The notes beneath the pieces were generated by a model. The model saw only the letters and a program-made list of their open reading frames with translations. It made no database searches and was not told the DNA's origin. From Turnera subulata (taxonomy: Eukaryota > Streptophyta > Magnoliopsida > Malpighiales > Passifloraceae), in the NCBI GenBank assembly GCA_028386065.3, contig JAKUCV010001864.1:1-64000 (forward strand): a stretch of DNA of 64,000 bases. Direction: 5' to 3'. Within the stretch, counting starts at the first letter, position 1, and each line of letters opens with the position of its first letter. A program made the translations under genes and the position numbers. Below are positions 56,461 to 64,000 of this stretch, piece by piece.

Positions 56461-57234
56461 TTGATGGCTGATTGATTGCTTGGTTGTGTAGATGGTATCT
56501 AACATCCCTGAATAAAACAAATCATTAATAATTCCTGCTGTTGCTTCGGGCATGTCTACTGCTTTGATTCCACATCTAGGCTTGTAAACTGGATAGATAT
56601 TATATCTTCGGTCTTCTTCACTGTAGTTGGTAAGCATGTTTTCTAGTTCTTGGGCTTTTTTTATGGTGACTTCCTTATCCTTTGGACTGATTATCAGGTC
56701 AATACTTTTTGGGCCGTTTTTCTGCATGGTATACCAGTTTTTTGAAGGAACTGGTTTGGTTTCTTCCAATGCTCGTTTATATGTGGCATTTATTGATTGA
56801 GTTGCCTTTGCTTCTTTTAATGCCTTCTGGGCCTCTTCCATAGACTCATATGCTTGATGGATGATGTCTTTTCCATTAATGAATGGGGCTGCCTTGTGCC
56901 ATTCGTCGTAGATTCCTTGCATTGGGCCAGTGAATATGACATATATTTTCTTTCTAGGTTTCTTCATTATTTGCTCTGCTTGGTGTAGTTCGGCTTGAGC
57001 CGTGGTACCTGTTGAGGTGGTCAAGGAGACCTTATTTTCTTGGATGGGGCCGTGTGGCTCCGTATTTTCTTTCGTAGTTGGTCTTAGACCTTCTTCTTCA
57101 TAGCCAAGTGTTTTGAGGCTAATCATTATATCTTGAATTTCTTTCTCTTTGGTTTCAATGCTTTTCTGTAATCCTTGAATTTCTTTTTTCTTGATCTTGA
57201 CTACGTCCAATAGTGCTTTTATTGCTTGCTCCAT
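56110..57234 (-). CDS. caulimovirid transactivator/viroplasmin, truncated and chimeric, copy 2
   Basis: A mirror image of the ORF at 55,336-56,460, with the same length and viroplasmin domain and a few substitutions. Its genuine viral part ends at the junction (56,294). The remaining codons are antisense to copy 1. The two ORFs therefore overlap tail to tail over 351 bases. Confidence 0.83.
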   Translation of the reverse strand: MEQAIKALLDVVKIKKKEIQGLQKSIETKEKEIQDIMISLKTLGYEEEGLRPTTKENTEPHGPIQENKVSLTTSTGTTAQAELHQAEQIMKKPRKKIYVIFTGPMQGIYDEWHKAAPFINGKDIIHQAYESMEEAQKALKEAKATQSINATYKRALEETKPVPSKNWYTMQKNGPKSIDLIISPKDKEVTIKKAQELENMLTNYSEEDRRYNIYPVYKPRCGIKAVDMPEATAGIINDLFYSGMLDTIYTTKQSISHQLAWFSPGIQRAIKQYQEKVVKDREMHIRVYNLHPTFSEDKVKKIKVLMQLGISNGVKKIKVNSIGNSQLHEYFDLLDFVFVECWVEIVHSYVHFSIFDDFFLVLFYRYLNAWAEPC

Positions 57235-59198
57235 TCTTCTGATCCTGAGATTGTTATTTCTCTAGTTAATGCATCTGCAATGCAATTCTTGTCCGTTTTT
57301 ATATGTTGGACTTCCTGACTTAGATAAGATATGATTAATTTCCATCTTGTTAATCTTCCTTGATTATATGCTGCTTTAATCTTATTTTCATTTTTAATGA
57401 AATATTTCACGTACACGGAATCTGTTCGCAACAGAAAATGTGTTTGTTGTAATTCTATACTCCATTTTTTAACTGTTTTTATGACTGCTAGCATTTCTTT
57501 TTCATGAACCGGATAATTTATTTCAGCTTTGTTAAACGTTCCACTTGTGTATTTACATAATTTTTCTTTTTTACTAGGTTCTTTTTTGCTAAGGTTCTTG
57601 ATATCTAGATAAATATCATCCTCTTCTTTTGCTATGGCATGCATTACTGCACTCCATGTAGTGTTACTTGCATCGGTATAAATTATGAGTCTGTCTTCCT
57701 CTGATGGATTATATAATGTTGGTGGATTCTTGCATTTTTCTTTTAGCTTAATTACTGCTTCCGAATCTTCTTTTTCCCATTTCCATCTTGCTTTTTCACT
57801 TACCTTCTTCTGTAACCTTGCTCTTTCTTTAGCGAACTCTCGTAAATATCCTTGTTCTGCTAGATAATTTAAGCATCCTAAAAATCTTTGTATCTGCTTT
57901 TTATCTTGTAATTCGTTAGGAAATTGATGAATTTTTTCTATTATATGCGGTTGAATTTTAATTAATCCGTTTTCTCCAAAGTTTAAACCTAAAAAGTCAA
58001 TTTCTTTCTGCGCTATTTTTGCTTTTGTTTTGTTTAATATTATTCCTTTTTCTTTTAGTCGATTAAGAACGATAATGACTTTCTTTAGATGATCTTCTAG
58101 CGTATCTCTACTGAAAATTATAATATCGTCAATATAAGCTAATGTTATATCTTCAAGTCCTTGTAAATTTTTATCCATAAATTCTTGGTATATTCCTGGG
58201 GCTTGTTTTAAACCAAATGGTAACACAGTCCATTGGTAGAATTTCTGTGGTGGACATGTGAATGCTGTTAAGTCTTTTGTTGATTCATCAAGACGTAATT
58301 GCCAATAGCCTGATTTTGCATCTAGAGTGCTAAACCAGTTATTTCCTTGTAATTTTTGTATAACAAAGTCTTTTCTTGGTAGTGTTTTAGCATATCCTTT
58401 CGTTGCTTCATTCATCTTTTTGTAATTTATTACCATTCGTCTTTTTCCTCTTTTTATTTCGGAATGATTTTCAACGTAAAATGCAGGTGCACTGTGTTTG
58501 CTTTTACTCTCTTCGATTACTCCTAATTCTAATAATTTTTTACATTCTGTAGTAAATTCATCAACATCTTTTAGCGTATATGGTATATTATTTGGGACTT
58601 TTACTTCTCGTTGTGGATCTATTAAGTCTAGATGAACTAATTCTTTATTGTTGTTTTTGGTTTGATCTAATGGGTTTTGACTTGTTAATTCATCTAACAG
58701 TTGTTTTATATTTTGTCTCAAGGTTTCTTGTAGTACTGTTTTCATATATTCTATTGACAATATTGTTTCTACTGTCTGTGTATGTACTATAGGAATTCTT
58801 ACCATTTTACTTGATTGATTAAATATTTTTGGGCATTTCAATGTAATATAAGTTAAATATTGGCAGAAAGGTGCATGTAGTCTTAAAAAGTTGTTACCTA
58901 GTATTAATTTCATACCTGTTTGTTGTTTATATAATTTTGGTAAATAAAATTTGAATCCTTCAATTTTAATATCTACTAAATATGCTTCTTCTTTTATTAT
59001 TATTGTTGAGTTATTTGCTATCCTAACAGTAATTGGATTTTTCGATTTTTTCCATTGGGTGTTTTCTAGTACTTCGCCTCCTGCGAGACAAATAGACGCT
59101 CCTGTATCTATATATGCGTTAATTGGTATGTTGTTAATTAATACTTTAATAAACGTTGCATTAGGGTTAGGTTTAGTCATTCTCAGATTCTTCCTCAT
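57219..59198 (-). CDS. caulimovirid protease / reverse transcriptase / RNase H, copy 2
   Basis: An open frame of 659 residues, the same length as copy 1, with protease DTGAS, RT YIDDIIIF and RNase H YTDASN all kept. About five residues differ from copy 1, for example Gln/Pro in the FYL-x-KLYK segment and Ala/Asp in NPL-x-QTK. Two intact pol ORFs in head-to-head viral orientation suggest little time since the duplication, or conversion between the arms. Confidence 0.92.
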   Translation of the reverse strand: MRKNLRMTKPNPNATFIKVLINNIPINAYIDTGASICLAGGEVLENTQWKKSKNPITVRIANNSTIIIKEEAYLVDIKIEGFKFYLPKLYKQQTGMKLILGNNFLRLHAPFCQYLTYITLKCPKIFNQSSKMVRIPIVHTQTVETILSIEYMKTVLQETLRQNIKQLLDELTSQNPLDQTKNNNKELVHLDLIDPQREVKVPNNIPYTLKDVDEFTTECKKLLELGVIEESKSKHSAPAFYVENHSEIKRGKRRMVINYKKMNEATKGYAKTLPRKDFVIQKLQGNNWFSTLDAKSGYWQLRLDESTKDLTAFTCPPQKFYQWTVLPFGLKQAPGIYQEFMDKNLQGLEDITLAYIDDIIIFSRDTLEDHLKKVIIVLNRLKEKGIILNKTKAKIAQKEIDFLGLNFGENGLIKIQPHIIEKIHQFPNELQDKKQIQRFLGCLNYLAEQGYLREFAKERARLQKKVSEKARWKWEKEDSEAVIKLKEKCKNPPTLYNPSEEDRLIIYTDASNTTWSAVMHAIAKEEDDIYLDIKNLSKKEPSKKEKLCKYTSGTFNKAEINYPVHEKEMLAVIKTVKKWSIELQQTHFLLRTDSVYVKYFIKNENKIKAAYNQGRLTRWKLIISYLSQEVQHIKTDKNCIADALTREITISGSEEWSKQ

Positions 59199-59628
59199 CG
59201 GATTCGGAACACGATGTCATTCTGTCGCTGGATATTAGTTCTTCATCTGTCTGTTGATCAGATTGGTAAGATAGCCTTATTATTTCTTCATATTCGTAAT
59301 CATCTTCAATTGGTTCAAGGTTGTATTCATATGCTAATTTTAATTGTTTTTGTTTTTCTTTATACTTACTGGCATCTCTTTTAGGACATTCATTCGCATA
59401 GTGACCTTCTTGATGACATAACTAGCATTTGCACGTAGATTTTCCTTTTGGGCAATATTTCTTTTTGTTTTTATCATAAAGTCTTTGTCTAGTTCCTTTC
59501 TTTTTGAAATATTTTTTCTTATAATTAGGTTGCCATTTTTTCCATTTTTTCTTATATCTATAAGGTTTATAAATCTTTTTCTTATAGTATTTTCTTGTTG
59601 TACCGCACTTACCAAATTCTAGTGGCAT
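59173..59628 (-). pseudogene. caulimovirid coat protein C-terminal part, copy 2
   Basis: It starts at a Met inside the coat protein (MPLEFGKCGTT) and has the Lys-rich region. The Trp of the zinc knuckle in copy 1 is a TAG stop here (at about 59,422), and the knuckle and acidic tail continue after it. Conversely, the stop that copy 1 has near 53,008 is absent here. So each arm carries its own lesion. Confidence 0.8.
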
Positions 59629-59947
59629 ATAGGATTTATTACAGCATTTTATAAGGTTTAGGTCTTGTTGGGCAGTCTTTGTGTGTTTGTTGTCTTGTTT
59701 GCATAGTTCGCTCCAGTTGTTTATTATTTTATATCATTTTAGTTAGTGCATTACGGATCCAGTCGAGGGACGCCAGCTGCCGCAGAACATACACATAAGT
59801 GGTAAATGATGCCATAATATGCGAAAATACAAATATTATTAATATTGATAATATTTTGAGTACAAACAGAAATATTACATTGATATTTTATAAAAAGGAA
59901 AATATTACATGATATTTGATATTTTATAAAAATAAAGGAAAATACAT

Positions 59948-60631
59948 TTAACGGTTTGGAACGACGTTGACACGGAAGCTGTTTGCGTCACTGTTGATGT
60001 TGACCGTGACCCTATCGCTCCACGAGAACCACATGCCGCCTCTGTCCTGTTGGCCAGGAATCTCGAACCGGTTAGCTTGAGGGAATCGGAGTGGAATCAG
60101 ACCGTGATTGTCTCGTGGTTGCCACTGCGTCTCCGTCAGAAGAACCATGTTCGGTTTGTATTGGTTCTTCAAGTCCCACAGGGTTCGCGAGAACTCCTGG
60201 GCACGCCTTGCAACTCCTCTGCAGTTCCACACCAGTAGTCGTGCCTTTGGCCAGGTTGGAGGTAGTCGAGTCATTCTGGGCATACTTTGAGCCGTCATCG
60301 AGAGTTGGTAGTAGGCACCTTGCTCCACAGTCTGGCAGGTGGACTCCAGGTTGAACTCCTGTAGTCTTTCGAAGATGAAGAACATCACAGAGTTTGCCGA
60401 TCCGTAGTAGGAGGTCCTCAGAGTGCCATGGTCCTCTAGGAAGAACACCTCTTCCATGGGAGTGACGAAGAATCGCGATGAGTAGAGTTCGTCGACGAAG
60501 ACCAGTCAGGGCATCCTGCCGAGCTCGTTCGGTAGTTCTTCAGCACGTTCGTTGACCATGCTGTACGCCAAACGGTTCCTTCTGCCAAGGTTGGCACCTT
60601 CGACGAAGAAAACGGAAGATGGAGCAGACAT
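59948..60631 (-). pseudogene. antisense ORF with a partial endonuclease/exonuclease/phosphatase-like domain
   Basis: It reads from MSAPSSVFFVEGANLG (60,631) for 228 codons with one in-frame TGA at 60,506-60,508. The frame continues cleanly on both sides, so the stop looks like a recent point change. The first half has no family I recognise. The second half (from about ARLLVWNCRGVARR) resembles the start of the endonuclease domain of plant LINEs: WNCRG with the catalytic Asn, LLTETQ with the catalytic Glu, and GGMWFSWSDRV. The later catalytic Asp/His part is absent, so enzyme activity is unlikely. GC and codon use are higher than in the surroundings. A TATA box lies about 100 bases upstream. 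Confidence 0.6.
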
Positions 60632-60729
60632 TGTGTTTTGGAAGCGTGTGGTGTTTTGTTTGCTAAACGTTGTGGTTTTGGTTGCCTTAGCGTTTGTTGC
60701 TTTTGATGATTTACACATCACCGCTCCTT

Positions 60730-60737
60730 CTTTTATA
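60730..60737 (-). promoter_or_regulatory. TATA box upstream of the antisense ORF at 60,631
   Basis: On the minus strand TATAAAAG lies about 100 bases before the ATG, in a GC-balanced context (GAGTATAAAAGAAGGAGC). Spacing fits a transcription start near 60,700 and a 70-base leader. Confidence 0.55.
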
Positions 60738-60967
60738 CTCTTATGGGGAGCGAGATTACCGTTTTTGATTTTCAAGATTTGCTTTCTGAATTTACCGTTG
60801 CTTTATTTAATGCTTTGTTACTTTACGCGTTTTTTGGACCCATGCCAGAGTTTTTCAGCCTTTTCCATCTCATGATTTTCTTTCGCTCTGGCTACCTTGT
60901 CTTTTCTTTTCATGGTTTTACTATATTTTCTTGCATCTTTTATCACTTGCATCCATGACCGTTGAGG

Positions 60968-61195
60968 CTAGACGGATGGGACCGTACCTCGAGTAGAGTG
61001 CATGTGCGACGAGTTCACAGCTGTTCGGACATCGTGGAGAGATACGAGCTTTGTCAGACATTTTTGGCTTATGCGGAATTGTGAACAAGTGGGTAGCGTG
61101 TCTTTCGAGGGACACAGGACGTGCTCGTGATCGTCACTGTTAGCTGCGTACGTCACGTTTCTTGGTTCAAGGATGTTCACGATCGATACGAGCAC
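60968..61195 (-). other. GC-balanced stretch with a 75-codon open frame, no recognised domain
   Basis: This 230-base stretch contrasts with AT-rich DNA on both sides and lies between the two antisense ORFs. The frame MLVSIVNILEPRNVTYAA and onward has no family I know. It may be another exon or promoter of the same antisense region. Confidence 0.25.
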
Positions 61196-61427
61196 CGTTC
61201 ATGAAAACATGTTTTGGTTTTAATTTCTTTTTGTTTTGATTTTGTTAAATGAGCTTTATTTTTGACTTCTTTATGTTTGATTCCATATTTTTAGTGTCAA
61301 GTTTTATTTTACTTTGAGATGTTTTATTTTCCATTTAACAAGAGATTTCATAACACAAGAATTTTTGATTTAAAAGGAAATTATTTTATTTATTTCATAA
61401 AAGGTTTACAATAGGAGAAGGAGTACT

Positions 61428-61805
61428 CTAAGGAGCTACTTGCTCCTCTAGATCTTTTACAATCTTTTTGACATTTTCCATCTGCGGGAAGAGCTCCATG
61501 CACGCCAGTTCGATTTGCGCCACCGCCGAGCTGATCTTCTTCAGCGAGAAGTTCAGTTGCGTCAGCTTCTGTTGCGGAGTGCTGCTCTCAGCTACCGCCT
61601 TGCCCTTGCGATCTTCAGCTTTCTTGGGGACTCGCTTCTTTCATCGTTTTGGGGAAACGACCATGTGCTCCTTCAGGCCGATGATTTTGGTTTTGAACCG
61701 CTTCTTGGGAGGTTCTTCATCGGAGCTTGACGGGAAGGCAGTGCCACCGATGTAGCTGTTGTTCTCGGAGTCTGAGGTCGTTCGAGAACGAAGTGGAGAG
61801 TCCAT
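61428..61805 (-). pseudogene. antisense ORF, small basic protein, one in-frame stop
   Basis: It reads from MDSPLRSRTTSDSENNSY for 125 codons. One TGA (61,641-61,643) breaks it after VVSPKR, and the frame continues with KKRVPKKAEDRKGK. That is a CGA-to-TGA type change, compatible with loss of a methylated cytosine. The centre has basic patches (PPKKRFKTK) like nuclear signals. The C-terminus (TQLNFSLKKISSAVAQIEL to VKDLEEQV) is helical with heptad spacing, a likely coiled coil. No family is recognised. It lies 190 bases from the LTR and is antisense to it. Confidence 0.6.
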
Positions 61806-61840
61806 GGCTGAGTGTGAATGTCTCAGCTATGAGGTTCGGT

Positions 61841-61847
61841 ATTTATA
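61841..61847 (-). promoter_or_regulatory. TATA box upstream of the antisense ORF at 61,805
   Basis: On the minus strand TATAAAT (context CGCTTATAAATACC) lies 36 bases before the ATG. The promoter would therefore sit between the polypurine tract and the ORF, reading away from the LTR. Confidence 0.5.
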
Positions 61848-61978
61848 AGCGGATGAGATGTCACTTAAGGGTATAAGTGGTATCTCATGTTGAGGTTAGA
61901 TACCTGGCAGAGTGTGCCAGAATCTTATCATGGTAGGACCCACGGATAAGACGGAATTTCGGGGACAAAATTCTTTTT

Positions 61979-61991
61979 AAGGTGGGTAGAC
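61979..61991 (+). other. polypurine tract of the Gypsy-type element
   Basis: AAGGTGGGTAGAC immediately precedes the LTR start TGTAACAGCCCGGG. The preceding GGGACAAAATTC is also typical of the 3' end of plant Tekay/Del-type elements. This fixes the element on the plus strand. Confidence 0.75.
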
Positions 61992-64000
61992 TGTAACAGC
62001 CCGGGTAAAATTTTTGATTTTTACTGGGACTGTAGAAGTCTTTTTACCGTGATTTACTGTTGAATTAATCTTGGGTAATTAATTCAAGGTAAATCGGGAG
62101 TCGTTTTTCGAAACCGAGAGTTTTCCCGCGCTCGTGATTTCCCCGTGAATTTTTCGGAACTAAGTTGGTATTTTTCGGGTTTCGGAATTTCTCGGAAAAT
62201 CACACCGGAAAATAACTAAGGAGGTATCGGTTATTTTCTGGTCCGGATCGGATTCGCCCGTAATGCAGACGAATTGCATTATTTGTAATTCACATGCCAA
62301 ATAGTTCATTTTTAGTTTATAAAAAGAAAGCAGAGGAAGGAGAGCCGGGAGAGAAAGGAGAAGAAAAAAAAGAGAAAAAAACAGAAACCCGTGAACAGTG
62401 CCGTCACCATTTCTTCCCCACGGTTACTGTTCACCAGACGGAGCTCCGGGCCGCCTCTCCACACACCGCCGCCACCTTGGCACTCGCCACGCCGTCGCCG
62501 ACCGAACCTCGCCTTCCCCGTCGCCATCCGCCGCCGGACGCGCACGGAAGAGCCTTTGACCCGCCGCGCGACCCGTGGGTCCAACTCCCTCACTGCTGCC
62601 GCCTCCCGCCGGCGTTACAGAGTTGGTTTTCCGCCGCCCTCGCGCCGCTCGTGCCGCCCCGACATCGCGGATGTGATCGCCTTCCCTTCCCCGCGCCTAC
62701 CGTCGCGTCGCCATCGCCAAACCCGAGGTGAGCAACCCGATTTCTGCAGGATCCGTCCGATTGTATTCGGGTCGCACTGATTTCTGGGTTATGTTGACGC
62801 TGGGCTTCTAGGTTGGGCTGAACAGTGTTGGACCGGGTCTTGGGCGCGGGCTGTGCTTCGGGCCTGCTGCCTTGGTCTGGGCCGACACTATTCAAGGCCC
62901 AGTCCGATTAATTTTAAAAAAAACTATATATATATATTTATTGAAACATAATCTGATATAAAATTTTGAAAAAAATATATAGTTATTTTGAGTAAATTAC
63001 TGCCAATTTAATTCTGGTATTTCCAAGAAAATATAAATATATTTACTTTGATAAATAATTATGTTTCGTTTGTAAATTATTATGGTTAGTTTGAAAAAAT
63101 ATATATATGCCTTGGAAATAATTTCTGGAAAATTTATATGTATATTATTTTCGTCTGGAAATTATGTTTATGGAAATTATATATATATGTACTTTGGAAT
63201 TAAAGGTAATTATAATTTTGGTGTTGGAAAATATTATTATGTATTTAGAAAAAGATAAATACTAAATATTTTCTAAAAATTATAAATAGGTTATTATTTT
63301 TCTGGAAAATTATAGTAATTATTATTTTGGAAATTATAATTATTTTATGGAAATATTTTGAAAAAGAGTTTTAATTAAAGTATGGTACCGAAATTATATT
63401 CGGAAATACGTACGGTTAATTATTTTCGGTAAATGGAAATAATAAAGGATATATAATCGGGATGGGATTATTACGCATTTTGGGCATCATAGCATACCGA
63501 ATATGTGCATTTATGTGTATATATGATTTTGTTGTATAGGTTTTTGGATATCGGGCAGTTTCCCGAGGAGCCGGCGTTGTACCGGTCATAGTTTCCGGAG
63601 TTGAGTAATCGGCCAAGGTGAGGATGGATTTCCTTCAATATGTGCCTTATTACTCGGTTATTATGTTTTGATGATTGTGCATCGTTGATTGTTACTTTTG
63701 CTGTGTTTTGGTTCGGGATGTTTATCCCGGTGTCTTGTTTGGTATTTTTGGGATGTTTATCCCCGTGTTGATTTTCTGTGTCTTTTGGAATTAGTATAAT
63801 GGATTAATTAATAAATTGTGACAAGGATGTCGATCCTTGATTTTTGGATAGGGATGTCTATCCCGGTATCCTGATTAGGGATGTCGATCCCTGTGATATG
63901 ATTTTGAATGACGGTAATATAATTGTCACGTGGTAAGTAGTGGTACGACTCGATGGTTAGAGACTGTTTCATGGTGGCCTTGACCTGGGTTACTTGATAA
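61992..64000 (+). mobile_element. 3' LTR of the Gypsy-type element, continues beyond the window
   Basis: It begins TGTAACAGCCCGGG after the polypurine tract. A GC-rich, proline-codon-like stretch (62,430-62,730) with GTGAACAGTG and ACTGTTCACC resembles the LTR sequence near 2,750. An extremely AT-rich stretch (62,910-63,420) follows, then the GTGAGGATGGAT block (63,618) and a hairpin array. ORFs in 62,294-62,895 are open in several frames because of GC content and are not called as genes. At more than 2 kb the LTR is long, as in Tekay/Del elements. Confidence 0.75.
63714..63892 (+). repeat. five dispersed hairpins with compensatory stem changes
   Basis: Hairpins are at 63,714-63,729 (CGGGAT-GTTT-ATCCCG), 63,750-63,763 (GGGAT-GTTT-ATCCC), 63,822-63,839 (CAAGGAT-GTCG-ATCCTTG), 63,851-63,864 (GGGAT-GTCT-ATCCC) and 63,877-63,892 (AGGGAT-GTCG-ATCCCT). 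All have a 4-base loop starting with GT. Stem bases change in pairs between copies. The array precedes AGTAGTGGTACGACT, as in the LTR at 2,467-4,779. Confidence 0.88.

Larger units (their letters stand above)
52918..59652. repeat. 3.36-kb inverted repeat of viral DNA with a 17-bp spacer
   Basis: Left arm 52,918-56,276 and right arm 56,294-59,652 are mirror images. Every paired feature sums to the same coordinate (RT ORF ends 53,372/59,198 and 55,351/57,219; transactivator starts 55,336/57,234), so no net indel separates the arms. They differ by scattered single bases. The spacer is 56,277-56,293. This covers coat protein C-terminus, RT and transactivator. Confidence 0.95.
56294..59652 (-). 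mobile_element. endogenous pararetrovirus, copy 2, 3' half only
   Basis: Minus-strand copy of the coat protein C-terminus, RT and transactivator. It begins abruptly inside the coat protein at 59,652, where the sequence changes to the neighbouring Gypsy-type element. It lacks leader, movement protein and accessory ORFs. Confidence 0.93.
59653..61991 (+). mobile_element. internal region of a non-autonomous Gypsy-type element (3' part)
   Basis: It lies directly upstream of a plus-strand LTR and ends in a polypurine tract. No gag, protease, integrase or RT is present, so the element is non-autonomous (LARD-like). Instead it carries two minus-strand ORFs, each with an upstream TATA box. The left end is where viral DNA begins (59,652), so the 5' LTR and start are missing. 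AT-rich stretches at 59,815-59,945 and 61,200-61,420 follow the two ORFs and look like their 3' UTRs. Confidence 0.65.

Noticed and set aside
62294..62895. Several overlapping ORFs of 90-145 codons in the GC-rich part of the LTR
   Set aside because: Open in several frames on both strands at once, proline/arginine-rich, no domain; explained by GC content of the LTR.
1..64000. CRISPR arrays, bacterial-type operons, riboswitches
   Set aside because: The window is plant nuclear DNA; the regular repeats at 4,145-4,270 lack unique spacers and are LTR tandem repeats.

Overview
This is a nuclear window from a flowering plant, almost certainly a eudicot. It has AT-rich spacers, genes with short GT-AG introns, plant-specific families (DUF1645, an RBP45/47 RNA-binding protein, class-I carboxylesterases) and plant repeats: Ty3/Gypsy and Ty1/Copia elements, an L1 LINE, a hAT and an integrated pararetrovirus. 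I saw no rRNA gene, no convincing tRNA gene and no CRISPR array. The species cannot be named from the sequence.

Layout. 1-4,779: two Gypsy-type LTRs in opposite orientation, each carrying repeated hairpin motifs. 5,837-7,505: a complete five-exon ZOP1-like splicing and silencing factor (+). 7.5-13.1 kb: spacer with a SINE-like element. 13,148-14,281: an intronless DUF1645 gene (-). 15,635-20,254: a full-length but broken Copia element (-) with matching LTRs and a 5-bp target duplication. 20.3-24.4 kb: spacer with several tiny poly(A)-tailed insertions. 24,440-27,910: a six-exon RBP47-like gene (-). 31,379-33,849: a six-exon membrane-anchored sulfotransferase gene (-). 35,994-49,231: a carboxylesterase cluster with two intact genes, one decayed pseudogene and one gene cut after about 117 codons. 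An L1 LINE (40,265-46,693), itself interrupted by a non-autonomous hAT element, sits inside the cluster.

49,232-59,652: an endogenous caulimovirid. A nearly complete (+) copy (leader, broken movement protein, small accessory ORFs, broken coat protein, intact reverse transcriptase, transactivator) is followed directly by a (-) copy of its 3' half. The two form a colinear inverted repeat with 3,359-bp arms and a 17-bp spacer. This is the most striking structure in the window: a read-through transcript would fold into a kilobase-long hairpin RNA.

59,653-64,000: the 3' part of a non-autonomous Gypsy-type element. Its internal region carries two ORFs on the strand opposite to the LTR, each preceded by its own TATA box. 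One encodes the N-terminal part of an endonuclease/exonuclease/phosphatase-like domain. The LTR contains a series of small hairpins whose stems vary by compensatory changes.

The host genes are separate single-gene units. The only functional grouping is the carboxylesterase family. The rest of the window records successive insertions: LINE into the cluster, hAT into the LINE, a promoter-bearing insert into a pseudogene, and virus DNA at the broken end of another esterase gene. All exon structures were read by eye from splice sites and frame; no similarity search was run.
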